A DNA stretch of 64,000 nucleotides from Puteibacter caeruleilacunae (GTDB lineage: Bacteria > Bacteroidota > Bacteroidia > Bacteroidales > Prolixibacteraceae): assembly GCA_005217565.1 (NCBI GenBank), contig SJCO01000006.1, positions 170,388 to 234,387 on the forward strand, in the 5' to 3' direction. This document shows, piece by piece, positions 16,786-27,300 of the stretch. The notes under the pieces were generated by a model. That model did not search any database. It was not told the DNA's origin and saw nothing but the letters and a program-made list of their open reading frames with translations. The translations under genes were made by a program, and so were the position numbers. Within the stretch, counting starts at the first letter, position 1. Every line of letters begins with the position of its first letter.

Positions 16786-17928
16786 ATGAAGAGAGTTATT
16801 ATTGTATTGATGTTGTTGTGGTCTCTGGGGGTACAGGGACAGGATAAAAAGAAAGATTTTAAAATTGCAGATGGCGTAACAGGGCATGTTGATTTATTCA
16901 ACAAATCGATGCGTGAAGGCGTTGCTTGCTTTCGTATCCCGGCAATTGTAACAGCCCCCAATGGAGATCTTGTTTGTGCCATTGATGAGCGCGTACCTTC
17001 CTGTGGAGATTTGAAATGGAGTAAGGATATTAACATTGTTATCCGCAGAAGTGGTGATAACGGAAAGACATGGACAGAAATTGAAACTGTAGTTGATTTT
17101 CCATTCGGACAGTCTGCATCTGATCCTTCAATGATTGTTGATGAGGTGACAAAAGAGATTTTTCTTTTTTACAATTTCATGGATTTGGACAAGGAGAGAG
17201 ATGTATATTATCTTCATGTGGTAAAGAGTGCAGACAATGGAAAAACCTGGAGTGATCCTGTAGATATAACCAGTCAGATTTCAAAACCTGAATGGAAACC
17301 TGATTTTAAGTTTATTACCTCTGGTAGAGGAATTCAAACGCGTGATGGAAAGCTTCTTCATTGTATGGTAAACCTTAAGAACGGCGGCCATGTGTTTGGA
17401 AGTGATGATCATGGGAAATCATGGTATTTTATCGACACGAAGATTGTTCCGTTTAATGAATCTAAGATTGTTGAGCTTGATGATGGTAGGTTGATGATTA
17501 ACAGTAGAGTGAATGGATTAGGACATCGCTATGTTCATATCTCTGAAGATATGGGGAAAAGTTGGGTAAGCACTCCAGATACTACCTTGACTGACCCTGG
17601 TTGTAATGCAAGTATTATTAGATATAGCTCAAAAAAAGATGGTTATAAAAAGAACCGATTACTTTTTGCTAATGCCAATAGTAAGAAAGGACGAGTGAAT
17701 CTAACTGTTCGAGTTAGCTATGATGAGGGGAAAACCTGGACTAAAGGGAAGACCGTTTATGAAGGTGGTTCAGCCTATTCTTCACTAACATTGCTTGAGA
17801 ATGGTGAAATAGGGGTATTCTTCGAACAGGATGGTTATAAAAAGAATCCTTTTGTGAGCTTCTCTTTGGAGTGGTTAACAGATGGAAAGGATAAATATAA
17901 AAAGCCTCGAAAAAGAGCGCGAAAGTAA
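16786..17928 (+). CDS. Sialidase (GH33)
   Basis: A 380-residue single-domain sialidase with a signal peptide (1-19). It has FRIP (R50), CGDLKWSKD near the acid/base position, Asp-boxes SGDNGKTW, SADNGKTW, SDDHGKSW and SEDMGKSW, the ESKIVELDDG segment, GCNASIIRY and AYS. Long stretches such as DFKFITSGRG and VFGSDDHGKSWYFID are identical or nearly so to the preceding gene, so the two arose by duplication; this copy lacks the LamG and T9SS parts and probably stays periplasmic. The tail is basic (KKPRKRARK). AAAAGG lies just before the ATG, one of the few Shine-Dalgarno-like sites here. It follows the upstream gene by 48 bases in one operon. Confidence 0.94.
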   Translation: MKRVIIVLMLLWSLGVQGQDKKKDFKIADGVTGHVDLFNKSMREGVACFRIPAIVTAPNGDLVCAIDERVPSCGDLKWSKDINIVIRRSGDNGKTWTEIETVVDFPFGQSASDPSMIVDEVTKEIFLFYNFMDLDKERDVYYLHVVKSADNGKTWSDPVDITSQISKPEWKPDFKFITSGRGIQTRDGKLLHCMVNLKNGGHVFGSDDHGKSWYFIDTKIVPFNESKIVELDDGRLMINSRVNGLGHRYVHISEDMGKSWVSTPDTTLTDPGCNASIIRYSSKKDGYKKNRLLFANANSKKGRVNLTVRVSYDEGKTWTKGKTVYEGGSAYSSLTLLENGEIGVFFEQDGYKKNPFVSFSLEWLTDGKDKYKKPRKRARK

Positions 17929-17959
17929 TATCCGAGTTTTTTTAGGTAACATTTGATCT

Positions 17960-19507
17960 ATGAGTAAAATTAAGATCTATATTGGGCTTTTATCTTTTCT
18001 TGTTGTTCCTGCTAAGCTAATGGCAGTGACGAAAGATGAGAAGCCCAATATTATTATCATTCTAGCCGACGATCTTGGTTATGCTGATGTGAAATGGAAT
18101 AATCCGAAAGCATATGCCGAGACTCCTAATCTGGATCGTTTGGCAGCCAATGGAGCTATTTTAACCGATTGTTATTCCTCTTCTGCCATGTGTTCCCCCT
18201 CCAGGGCTGGTTTATTGACAGGCAGAGTTCCAACAAGGATCGGTATTCATGATTGGATTAAAGAGATTTATAAGAAACCGCAGAGTAATATTCATTTACC
18301 TGGATCAGAAATAACAATTGCTGAGCAATTGAAAACGGCAGGATATAAAACGGCTGTATTTGGTAAGTGGCACTTAAATAACGAACTAAGGAGTGGGAAT
18401 CATTCTGATCCTGATGATCAGGGATTTGATAATTGGTGTTGCACAGCGACACATGCTTTGCCGAGTCATCGAAATCCTGATAATTTTGTAGAAAATGGAA
18501 TCCCGTTAGGAAGATTAGGTAATGCAGCTCATCCTTTATTTGCGTGTGAAATTGTCGCGAATAAAGCCATTGAATGGCTAGAGAAACAGGAGGAGTCCGA
18601 ACCATTCTTTCTTTACCTGCCTTTCCAGGAGGCTCATGTTGTCTGTGATGCCCCTGATTCAATTAAGCAGAAATATCTGGAAAGGATTGCAACTGGAGAG
18701 ATACCTCTTAACAACGCAAGTGGTGCTAATGGATTAGGACAAGCCGAATATTATGGTTGTATTGAAAATATGGATATTGCTGTTGGGCGTATTGTGACTG
18801 CGTTGAGGGAGAATGGTTTACTTGATAATACAATTATTCTTTTTAGTTCAGATAATGGGCCAGATACTAATCGGAGGTATCAAGGGCGACTGCAATCGGT
18901 AGGAGAGACTGGTATTTTTAGAGGTCGCAAACGATGGCTCCTGGAGGGAGGAATCAGACAAGCTAGTTTTATCTGGTGGAAGGGTGTAATTGAGCCTGGA
19001 ACTGTTTATAATAACCCTGTTGGCCATGTTGATTTTCTGCCTACTCTCTGTCAGTTAGCAGGAGCTCGTGTTTCTAAAGATCGAGTTATTGATGGTTGTT
19101 CATTGGTTCCTCTGCTTGAAGGGAAATCGTTTGATAGAAAAGACAAATCTCTGCACTGGCACTTTCATTGTCCGTATGGAGGACCACAAACGGTGCTTCG
19201 GGAAGGTAACTGGGTGATAACGGCAAGTTGGGATCAACAGTTTAAAAGAGGACGTTTTGATACAACCTTTATTGCAGGAATTAAAAATGCCGTATTGAAC
19301 GATTTTTCACTATTTAAGATAGATGAGGATCCTGGACAATTACATGATGTGAAATCTAAATATCCAAAGGAATATAACCAATTGAAGCAAAAAATTATTG
19401 ATGTTCACGATGGAGTTAAAAAAGAGTGTCCCAATGGTAGCTTGTTTCAATGGAATGAAGATCTTCAGCGTATTGTAGACGAAAAATATAAGGATATTGC
19501 TGATTGA
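17960..19507 (+). CDS. Type I (formylglycine) sulfatase
   Basis: A 515-residue S1-family sulfatase with a signal peptide (about 1-22). Metal-binding ADDLGYADV is followed by the sulfatase signature CSPSR with C78, the cysteine converted to formylglycine by a maturase not seen in this window. Further family marks are GKWHLN and the SSDNGPDTN metal site. It should remove sulfate ester groups from a glycan in the periplasm. Its place inside the sialidase/GH20 operon suggests a sulfated sialoglycan, for example a sulfated sialic acid, GlcNAc or Gal. The exact sulfate position cannot be read from the sequence. The gap of 31 bases to the sialidase upstream supports one transcript. A second, different sulfatase lies at 37229. 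Confidence 0.93.
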   Translation: MSKIKIYIGLLSFLVVPAKLMAVTKDEKPNIIIILADDLGYADVKWNNPKAYAETPNLDRLAANGAILTDCYSSSAMCSPSRAGLLTGRVPTRIGIHDWIKEIYKKPQSNIHLPGSEITIAEQLKTAGYKTAVFGKWHLNNELRSGNHSDPDDQGFDNWCCTATHALPSHRNPDNFVENGIPLGRLGNAAHPLFACEIVANKAIEWLEKQEESEPFFLYLPFQEAHVVCDAPDSIKQKYLERIATGEIPLNNASGANGLGQAEYYGCIENMDIAVGRIVTALRENGLLDNTIILFSSDNGPDTNRRYQGRLQSVGETGIFRGRKRWLLEGGIRQASFIWWKGVIEPGTVYNNPVGHVDFLPTLCQLAGARVSKDRVIDGCSLVPLLEGKSFDRKDKSLHWHFHCPYGGPQTVLREGNWVITASWDQQFKRGRFDTTFIAGIKNAVLNDFSLFKIDEDPGQLHDVKSKYPKEYNQLKQKIIDVHDGVKKECPNGSLFQWNEDLQRIVDEKYKDIAD

Positions 19508-19593
19508 TCCCATCTAAAAAAGACACCGGATTTCTTTTTTTAAGAAAGGATAAGCATTTACTTTGGTTAACATTTTAGACTAATAAAAATTTT

Positions 19594-20070
19594 ATGGCAA
19601 TTATAGGAACATTAAAAGAGGTTAAAGCACAGTGTTGTGCACAGCCTTTGATTCAAAAAGGAATTGATTATCTATTGGAGACGAATCTTAAGGAGGTTTT
19701 TGATTCAATTCCTGCAGGAGAAGTAAAGAAAGTAGAGTTAGAGGGAGATAGCTTGTTTGCTGTATTCCAAAAATATGACTCAAAGCCTACTGATGATGTG
19801 TGGTTTGAGGCGCATCGAAAGTATATCGATATCCAGTATATCTGGGATGGTAGCGAAGAAATCTGGGTTGCTCCTATTGAGGAGATTCAGGACGAAAAAC
19901 CTTATGAGGAGGAGAATGATTTTCATTTGATGAAAGCAAAATCTCATTCGGTACTTACCATGAACCCAGGTTATGCGTCAGTGTTGTTTCCTAATGATCT
20001 TCATGCTCCTGGATTAAGAATTGATGGAGCTCAACCTATCTGCAAGATTGTAGTGAAGGTGATGGCCTAA
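19594..20070 (+). CDS. nanQ: YhcH/YjgK/YiaL (DUF386) protein, probable sialic acid anomerase
   Basis: A 158-residue cytosolic protein of the YhcH beta-jelly-roll family. Marks are the WFEAHRKYIDIQYIWDGSE segment, with E and H that bind metal in the family, and a late FPNDLHAPG with the second histidine. In E. coli the yhcH (nanQ) product speeds anomerisation of N-acetylneuraminate next to the lyase. The family also includes EbgC- and YiaL-like proteins, so the call rests on context: last gene of an operon with sialidases, hexosaminidase and sulfatase, in a locus with nanA. An intrinsic terminator follows 11 bases after the stop. A ManNAc- or galactose-related role is the alternative. Confidence 0.8.
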   Translation: MAIIGTLKEVKAQCCAQPLIQKGIDYLLETNLKEVFDSIPAGEVKKVELEGDSLFAVFQKYDSKPTDDVWFEAHRKYIDIQYIWDGSEEIWVAPIEEIQDEKPYEEENDFHLMKAKSHSVLTMNPGYASVLFPNDLHAPGLRIDGAQPICKIVVKVMA

Positions 20071-20080
20071 AAAAATATAG

Positions 20081-20119
20081 CACCTGCCAGCGTCAACAGA
20101 ACTGGCAGCGTGTTTTTTT
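20081..20119 (+). terminator. Intrinsic terminator of the GH20-sialidase-sulfatase operon
   Basis: CCTGCCAG, a short loop, CTGGCAG and a run of seven T (20113-20119). It closes the operon that starts at 12208. Confidence 0.85.
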
Positions 20120-20137
20120 CTTATTCAACGATCTTCT

Positions 20138-20177
20138 AATCTGAAAATCCAACAATCAAGTAATCTTTGAATGATTG
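20138..20177 (+). repeat. Array of AATC-type octamers
   Basis: Five consecutive 8-base units start with AAT: AATCTGAA, AATCCAAC, AATCAAGT, AATCTTTG, AATGATTG. The same kind of array is found at 33661, 38706 and 43177. This copy lies between the operon terminator and the permease gene. Confidence 0.7.
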
Positions 20178-20180
20178 AAA

Positions 20181-20220
20181 ATTACTCCCCTATTGAAGGA
20201 TTTGAAATCCCTTTACTATC
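20181..20220 (+). promoter_or_regulatory. Weaker C-rich operator-like pair upstream of the permease
   Basis: TACTCCCCTATT (20183) and AATCCCTTTACT (about 20206) resemble the paired motif at 37150 and 12115 in spacing and distance to the start codon (about 78 bp). The match is looser than the others and may be chance. Confidence 0.25.
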
Positions 20221-20260
20221 TTGTAGCCAGGTATTTTTGCTGCCACTAAAATAAACTGAT

Positions 20261-21895
20261 ATGGCTCTGATAGCATTTATTCCAATTATTCTTACGATCA
20301 TTTTAATGGTCTTTTTTAATAGACCTGCTAAATTGGTATTACCTCTGGCTTGGTTCGTGGCAGTGGCTCTTGCTTATTTTTTCTGGGATAGTACAGTAAA
20401 TGAACTGGTGGCGTGGACGATTTTCGGGGGATTGAAAGCCTTGGATATTTTAATCATCATTTTTGGTGCGATACTTATTCTGAATACGTTGAAAGAATCT
20501 GGAGCCATGAATGTGATTAATAAAGGCTTTACAAGCGTTAGTCCAGACCATCGTATTCAGGCAATTATTATTGGATTTATGTTTGGTGCTTTTATTGAAG
20601 GAGCTGCAGGTTTTGGTACGCCAGCTGCCTTAGCTGGTCCCTTGATGGTAGGACTTGGTTTTCCTCCTCTGGCTGCAGCAATTGTTGCTCTGATATTTAA
20701 TTCTGTACCTGTTACCTTTGGAGTGGTTGGTACTCCATTCTTTGGCGCAAGTCATACATTAGAAAGTAATCTTATCGCCGACAATATTGATCCTCATTTT
20801 TTCGAAGCTTTCCTTGCCAAGTGGATTGCGATACCTAATGCAATGGCTGGAGTTTTTGTTCCATTACTGGGAATTGTAATGATGACCAGGATATTTGGAA
20901 AAGAAAAGAACATGAGAGCCGGACTTGAGGTGCTGCCGTTTGCTTTATTTGCTGGATTGGCATTTGTGGTTCCTTATTTGATTGCGGCGCTTTTTCTGGG
21001 ACCCGAATTGCCCTCTTTAATTGGTGCTTTTGTGGGACTTGGATTTGTGATTCTGGGAGTAAAAAGGGGATTTCTTGTTCCAAAGAAGGTGTGGCGCTTT
21101 CCACATAGTGATGAATGGGAAAGTGACTGGGGAAGACCTTTAGAGCAAGAATCTACAGGGCAGACTAATATGTCGCTGGTAAAGGCTTGGCTGCCATATC
21201 TTATTATCGCTGTGTTGTTGCTGCTGACAAGAATTCCTGAGATAGGACTGAAGGATATGATGATGTCGTTAACCATAGGAATAAGAAATATACTGGGTGT
21301 TGAAGGTTTAAACTATGAGTTGCGATGGGCCTATTTGCCTGGAATAGTGCCTTTCATGGTGGTGGCTTTTATGGCTATCCCAATTTATAAAATGAATGGC
21401 AAGCAGGTGATTAAGGCATGGCAAGTTAGTATTAAGCAAATCTCAGGAGCTGCCATAGCATTAATTGCAGGAGTGGCTTTGGTACAGGTGATGTTGAAGA
21501 CTGGTGCTGGAAATGAAGATAGCATGATATCAGTTATGGCTAAACAGGTTGCAGATTGGTCGGGTAATGCTTATCCTCTTTTTGCAACGTTAGTGGGAAT
21601 GCTGGGTTCTTTTATCTCTGGATCAGCTACTGTATCGAATATCCTGTTTTCATCATTTCAATATGAGGTGGCCGGGATTATAGGTATTCCGGAAGTGTTG
21701 ATTATTAGTATGCAATGTATAGGTGCAGCTATTGGCAATATGATTTGTATAAATAACGTAATTGCCGTATCGGCTACTGTTGGTTGTTTCGGTGTTGCGG
21801 GGCGAATTATAAGAACCAACGCTTTGCCTGCATTCCTATATTATATCGTTGCAACTGCTATTGTTATGATGATTATTTTTAGCGGTATTGTATAG
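20261..21895 (+). CDS. LctP-family permease (L-lactate/glycolate type)
   Basis: A 544-residue polytopic membrane protein with about 13 helices. [20 protein letters not shown] and the [18 protein letters not shown] block are typical of the lactate permease family (TC 2.A.14), which moves L-lactate, D-lactate or glycolate with protons. It has its own promoter region after the operon terminator and ends at a bidirectional terminator. Among sialic acid genes the substrate could be glycolate released from N-glycolyl sialic acid, lactate released from 9-O-lactyl sialic acid, or simply fermentation lactate. The sequence does not separate these. Length and topology are normal for the family. Confidence 0.9.
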   Translation: MALIAFIPIILTIILMVFFNRPAKLVLPLAWFVAVALAYFFWDSTVNELVAWTIFGGLKALDILIIIFGAILILNTLKESGAMNVINKGFTSVSPDHRIQAIIIGFMFGAFIEGAAGFGTPAALAGPLMVGLGFPPLAAAIVALIFNSVPVTFGVVGTPFFGASHTLESNLIADNIDPHFFEAFLAKWIAIPNAMAGVFVPLLGIVMMTRIFGKEKNMRAGLEVLPFALFAGLAFVVPYLIAALFLGPELPSLIGAFVGLGFVILGVKRGFLVPKKVWRFPHSDEWESDWGRPLEQESTGQTNMSLVKAWLPYLIIAVLLLLTRIPEIGLKDMMMSLTIGIRNILGVEGLNYELRWAYLPGIVPFMVVAFMAIPIYKMNGKQVIKAWQVSIKQISGAAIALIAGVALVQVMLKTGAGNEDSMISVMAKQVADWSGNAYPLFATLVGMLGSFISGSATVSNILFSSFQYEVAGIIGIPEVLIISMQCIGAAIGNMICINNVIAVSATVGCFGVAGRIIRTNALPAFLYYIVATAIVMMIIFSGIV

Positions 21896-21898
21896 CGT

Positions 21899-21934
21899 AA
21901 AATGAGCTGTATCAATTTCAATACAGCTCATTTT
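21899..21934. terminator. Bidirectional intrinsic terminator
   Basis: AAAATGAGCTGTAT and ATACAGCTCATTTT are exact inverse arms around an eight-base loop, between the convergent permease and methyltransferase genes. Confidence 0.92.
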
Positions 21935-21941
21935 ATGTTGT

Positions 21942-22964
21942 TTAGAAATTACGCGCACAGTCGATCATTGTTTTTAAATTCTCGCCAGGTGTGCTTGTTG
22001 GGATTGCACATCCTGCATTTAGAATAAATCGATTTGAGTCTGCAAAGGCTTCAAGTAATTGAATGGTTTTTTCTTCTACTTGTTGTGGAGTCCCCATGGC
22101 GATTATTCCACTTGGATCTATATTACCAATAAAGGTAATTCGATCTTTGCAAACCGATTTTATGGCATTGATATCGGTTTTGTAATCCAGTTCAAAAGCA
22201 TCAGCTCCACTTTTAACCATACGCTCAAGAATTAAATCTGTATTTCCACAGATGTGTAGGGTGTATGGTAAATTATTCGCGTGAGCTGCATCAATTACCT
22301 TTTGTTCATAGGGTAAGGCATAAGTCTCATAGATTTCTGGTGGCACCATATCTGGGCCTGCAGGACTATCCCCATTTGATACCATATCACATCCTGTTTC
22401 TGCCATTAGATTGATGAATTGCGTTGTTGCTTCTGTACAGTATTCTAGTAGCTGATGCAGTAGTGTTGTGTCTTGAGTCATATAAAGGTTCATGAGCCAA
22501 TCTTGTGTGCCTCTGATCATCGACGCCAAAGAAAATGGAGCCTGATCACAGTTCCCTCGTATGAAAACGTCATCTTTAAAATATTCTTTTAGCTTGCGCA
22601 CAGCTTCAAGCCAGATATCTATGTAGCGATAATCTTTAATCAGAACTGGCTTTAACTGATTTACCTCTTCAATTGAGCTGATCAATCCTTCATGTGATCG
22701 TGCTGGTTCTGACTCAGGGAAATCAACAGGAACACCAAGAGCTCCTGCTAAGGTGACGGTATCAATGTCCACTAATATTCCATCATATTGATAGGTGTCA
22801 ATGGCTTTCTTGAACACGTCGGCAATAATTTGTGGATCATTACGGTATTGATTCATTGACACTCCTGCTTCGCGCGCTGCCATCATAAAGTTGTGCAGCA
22901 TGATAGGAGTGGTATCAGTTGGTTGACCATTTAATGCGGCCTTTATTCTTTCGTATCCGTTCAT
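21942..22964 (-). CDS. URO-D-family corrinoid methyltransferase (MtaA/MtbA-like), copy 1
   Basis: A 340-residue TIM-barrel protein of the uroporphyrinogen decarboxylase superfamily. It lacks the haem-pathway N-terminus and instead shows the zinc-site pattern of corrinoid methyltransferases: H and C in LHICGNTD and a later C in LNAGCAIP. The family moves methyl groups between a corrinoid protein and a thiol or other acceptor. It is the most canonical of the four URO-D paralogs here. It is the last gene of a minus-strand operon with a sugar porter, GH38 mannosidase and epimerase, separated by 15 bases from the porter gene. That context hints at a methylated sugar, for example O-methyl mannose. 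No corrinoid protein is encoded in this operon; it may share the one at 32985. Confidence 0.85.
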   Translation of the reverse strand: MNGYERIKAALNGQPTDTTPIMLHNFMMAAREAGVSMNQYRNDPQIIADVFKKAIDTYQYDGILVDIDTVTLAGALGVPVDFPESEPARSHEGLISSIEEVNQLKPVLIKDYRYIDIWLEAVRKLKEYFKDDVFIRGNCDQAPFSLASMIRGTQDWLMNLYMTQDTTLLHQLLEYCTEATTQFINLMAETGCDMVSNGDSPAGPDMVPPEIYETYALPYEQKVIDAAHANNLPYTLHICGNTDLILERMVKSGADAFELDYKTDINAIKSVCKDRITFIGNIDPSGIIAMGTPQQVEEKTIQLLEAFADSNRFILNAGCAIPTSTPGENLKTMIDCARNF

Positions 22965-22979
22965 AATAGTGTGATTAAA

Positions 22980-24326
22980 CTAATTGTTTTTTGCTGTTGA
23001 GAGTGTCTCTGATTCTAGCTTCTCAAGTGATTTCCCCTTGGTTTCAATAATGTATTTCTTGAAGAAGAAGTAACTGATAAAGGTTACAACTGCGAAGAAG
23101 GCAAATACATATCCAATTCCTTCATTGGTTTTAAAAGATTTCTGTACAACCGGAAATAGAAACAATAGTAATGCATAAAATATCCAATGCGAGAATGATC
23201 CAATTGAAGAGCCTCGTGCACGTATATTGTTCGGGAACATCTCGGAGAAAAGTACCCATACTACCGCACCTTGAGAGAAGGCAAAGCAGGCTACAAAAAG
23301 AATCATAACCACTAAAGGAGCAAAGCCCCCAATGTTGTAAAAGAATATGCATGAAAACAATCCCAGGAATATCGACATTCCTATTGATCCGGTTAATAGC
23401 ATTACTTTGCGACCAATCTTATCAATTACAGTCATGGCTATCAAAGTGAATGTGAGATTCGTGAATCCTACAATTACAGTTTGAAGGATTGCTGAATTGG
23501 TCCCAAATCCTGCAGCCCTGAAAATATCGCTTGAGTAGATCATAACTACTGCGATACCTGTGAACTGGTTGAACATGCCGACTAAGAATCCAATGATGAC
23601 GAGTCGTAAGTAGGGCTTTTTAAATAAGAAACGAATATGATCAACAACTTCCTTATCAATAGAATGCTTGATTTCTTCCAGAAGTTGATTGCTCGTTTCT
23701 GCTCCTACTAACTGTCTTAGCACATCTTTTGCTTCCTCAAACCTTCCCATTTTAACCAGCCATCGAGGGCTCTGGTTGACAAAAAATAATAGTCCCAAGA
23801 AGCTGGTGGCTGGTATTGCTTCTGAAATAAACATCCATCTCCAATTGTTAGGACCTGTGGCTATTAGGGCTAGATCGGTGGCAAAGGCCACAAGAATACC
23901 CACTACAAGTGCTAATTGGAAGGTAATTGTTAATCGTCCGCGATATGCTGCAGGTGCTATCTCAGAGATATACATTGGCGATAAAACAGATGCACCCCCA
24001 ACAGCTATACCTCCAATAATTCGGAAGATGATGAAGATGGATATATTTGGAGCCAATCCTGTCCCTATAGCAGATACAAGAAAGAGTATTGCCATTATTT
24101 TCAACATGTACCTTCTTCCATATAAGTCTGCCGGTTTACCAATGGCAATAGCTCCTATGATGCAGCCGACTATGGCAGAACTTACGGCCCAGCCTTCCAT
24201 GGTTTTATTCAATTGAAAAAAATCTCTGAAAAAGGGTAGAGCCCCATTAATTACTGCAGTGTCGAATCCAAATAGCAGCCCTCCTAAGGCTGCTATTATG
24301 GTATATCGGTAAAGATTCCTAGGCAT
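22980..24326 (-). CDS. MFS sugar porter (sugar:H+ symporter)
   Basis: A 448-residue, 12-helix transporter of the sugar porter family. Marks are GGLLFGFDTAVINGA in helix 1, the PADLYGRRYMLK loop between helices 2 and 3, RIIGGIAVGGASVLSPMYISEIAPAAYRGR, the central PRWLVKMGR, DKIGRKVML after helix 8, and VLFSEMFPNNIRARG, all typical of XylE/GalP-like proteins. It is expected to bring a hexose across the inner membrane. The operon with mannosidase and a disaccharide-epimerase-like enzyme suggests mannose or a methylated mannose. Spacing is 14-15 bases on either side. Specificity cannot be read directly. Confidence 0.92.
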   Translation of the reverse strand: MPRNLYRYTIIAALGGLLFGFDTAVINGALPFFRDFFQLNKTMEGWAVSSAIVGCIIGAIAIGKPADLYGRRYMLKIMAILFLVSAIGTGLAPNISIFIIFRIIGGIAVGGASVLSPMYISEIAPAAYRGRLTITFQLALVVGILVAFATDLALIATGPNNWRWMFISEAIPATSFLGLLFFVNQSPRWLVKMGRFEEAKDVLRQLVGAETSNQLLEEIKHSIDKEVVDHIRFLFKKPYLRLVIIGFLVGMFNQFTGIAVVMIYSSDIFRAAGFGTNSAILQTVIVGFTNLTFTLIAMTVIDKIGRKVMLLTGSIGMSIFLGLFSCIFFYNIGGFAPLVVMILFVACFAFSQGAVVWVLFSEMFPNNIRARGSSIGSFSHWIFYALLLFLFPVVQKSFKTNEGIGYVFAFFAVVTFISYFFFKKYIIETKGKSLEKLESETLSTAKNN

Positions 24327-24340
24327 AGTTTTGTTAAATG

Positions 24341-27300
24341 TTATTTTAGCTTAATGGTTTCGATGGCGTGATGTCCAACTGTCAGATTAACTGTCTTCTT
24401 TGTTGTTGATAACTTTTTGATTGGTTCCTCAATTAAGTTTGTTAGTGAGGCTTCCTTTATCGGATTTGCAGTGTGAATGGTTGTCTGCGTGTTTTTCCCT
24501 TCAATGTCGAATAGCCTGATGACAACCTGGTCATCGTCTTCAGCTTTTTTTACAGTTGAAATAACAATGTTAGGATCTTTAACCTTGAAGAAACTTTTCT
24601 CTTCTGGTAATGCCGGATTTGCAAAGGATTTACGGCCAACTACAACTTGAAGCTTTTCGTTTGCTCCTTTTCCATGTTTTTGTCCGTTTTGCCAGCCAGA
24701 CTGGTGAGAAGTTAAACTGAATTCAAAACTATGGTTTCCTGTCTGAAGGTATTCGTTTCCTTCCCAGTGGCAACTTTTTCTTGATGCCAGCAAAATAGGT
24801 TGTAGCATGGTTTGCTGCATTGGATTATCTGTAGGATCGATCCAATCTGCTGCAACAACACTTGAACTCATTGTAACACCAAAACCTTCACCATTTGCTC
24901 CTATCCAATTTTCAATTCCTCTTGGATGCATCTCTTTGCAAATAGCAGTATAGCGTTCGCCAGCATCTCCTTCCATCTCATCTTTTCCTACAGTAACTGT
25001 ACCATAAGGTACTTCATAGGTGATTTCTCCATCGTTCATGTTAAGTGGTAGAGCCATTCTAAATTCCCGGTAAAGGATACCTTCCCAGTTAAGTAGTTCT
25101 GTCTTGAAATCTACTTTCTTTAAATCGTTATAAAAAATGATGGTTTGCTCCACAACAGCATGTTTGATTGGTTGTCTAATCTTGAACGCAGAGAATACAG
25201 GTCCTGCTTCTACTAATTCCCATTTAGTTGTATAGTTTCCAGTGCGATCAAATCCACGCATGTCTGGCTGTTGGATATCAGCAAATTCTCCTGCTCCATT
25301 GCCCTCTGAATGCATCGTGAATACTTCACCTGCATTAAACTTCTGGGTGTTGAATATCTCTTTCTTCAGCTCTTTGTCGTATAGGTTACTTAACCCTCCA
25401 TTGTCAAATGTGGCCTTAAAGAATTTATTTTCGAAGGACTTGGTTATCTTCATTCCAAGATTGGTTGACTCTTGATTAGAACTTGATAAATAGAATGTTT
25501 TATAACCTAATGATGGTACTTCAGGTGCAACAAAATATGCCTTTGCTGATTTTATTGAGCCGTCATCATATTGCTTGATGTTTGTTAATTGTGATGGTAA
25601 TACCTTTCCACTTGCATCCTTTATGATTACGGATTTTGCCTCTTGTGGCTCAAAGTTGATATTGAACGTTGCGATATCGTCTCTGGTCCAGTTTAAACTG
25701 TTAAACACTACTATCGGAAGTCCTTTTTTCCTTGAAACCTTTATGTTAGAGGCTAGATCATTCAGCTCTTTATGGATGACTTTTTCGGCCTTGTGTAAAG
25801 CTCCCTGATACTTGCGTAAGAATAGATCATCTGTAATTTGTCCATTTTTACCTCCCCATCCGTGATCGGGGTATATTTTATCTTCCCAGGCCGAATTGAT
25901 GATATCTTGAGGGTAGTCTTTAAAAGAGCCTTCAGATAGAGCATTCATGGTTGCGAATTTCTCAGCCATAGGTAGTAGGATGTCTCCCATGCGACTGGCT
26001 TTAAGGGCTTTCTGGTGCGATGGGCCATGGATGTATAACCACACAGCTGGTCTTTCTCCGTTGATTGATGGTAGATCATTGACAACACCAGTCCATGCAT
26101 CAAAGAATTCAGGTGTTGATGCAATTTCAAACTTAGGTAATGAAACAGGTACATACTCTCCATTATCATTCTGCAACTCCTTGATACTTTCCCATTTGTT
26201 GATATGGTGACTGTAATCTTTTGCAGGACTCATATCCCAATCAGAAAGAAGTGGAATTACTGCGTCTTTCTTCTTTGATGAGTAGTACTGTTCCCAATCC
26301 AATGAACTGGTAGCCAGATATTGTGCTGCCTCATTGAAATTCTTATGTAATGGCGTAAATGCATCAGCGTAGTGTCCGGGAGAGAAAGTAGTGACATATG
26401 ATCCATCAGGACTGTACCAGTTATACATGCCTCTCTTAAAGCGACTGATCATCATGTATTTTGTTCCTGCTTTTTTCATTAATTGTGGCATCTGAAGTGT
26501 TCTTCCTGGAACATCCACATTCCAGTAGGTGTTGGCTTCGTAACCAAATTCATCTTTCAACCATTTTGCTCCGAAATAGAACTGACGGGCCAAGGCTTCT
26601 CCTGCATACATCTCTTCATATGGTTGTATATAGGTTGATCCACAAGAGATTCTTCCATCGCTTAATAGTTGCTGAACAACTCCTCTTTGTTCCGGATGTC
26701 TTTCGATGTATTCTTTAATCATTAAGGCATCTTCAACATCAAACCGGTAGTGCGGATTCAACTGAGCTTTCTCGAATAAAGGCACCAATAACATGGTGTC
26801 TCGTTCAATTATACATTTCTCTGGCGAATCCATCCAGGCGATGTCCTGATGACTAGAATTCATTAAATAGATCTTCCCATCGGCTAATTTTGAATTGGCC
26901 AATTCAAGCATGCTCGATACTGTCTTTGGTTGATAATTCCGCTGAGTATTGATAAGATAACCATCATGGTCTAGTTGCTGTGTCTCTGTCTTTAAAATTG
27001 CTTTGGCTAGCAACTTCATCTCTTTTCCTGGTTTTCCAAGCTTTGATACATAAAGTAGTTCTCCTTGGTTATCGATTAGTCCGAATGGCTTACCAATGGC
27101 CTCAGCAGAAAGTTTTATCTCTGCAGTCGCCTGATTGCCTGACTGTATTAATTTAACTTCCTTGTGATTGTTATTGGTATTGATTTTTAACTTGGTACCT
27201 GCTTGTCGCGATGGCATTTCAATTTTTGCGGTATATTTTTCTGCCTCTTTCTGAAGAAGGATTTTAGCCCAGTTGTTGTATTCCATCGATTTTTTTAGAA

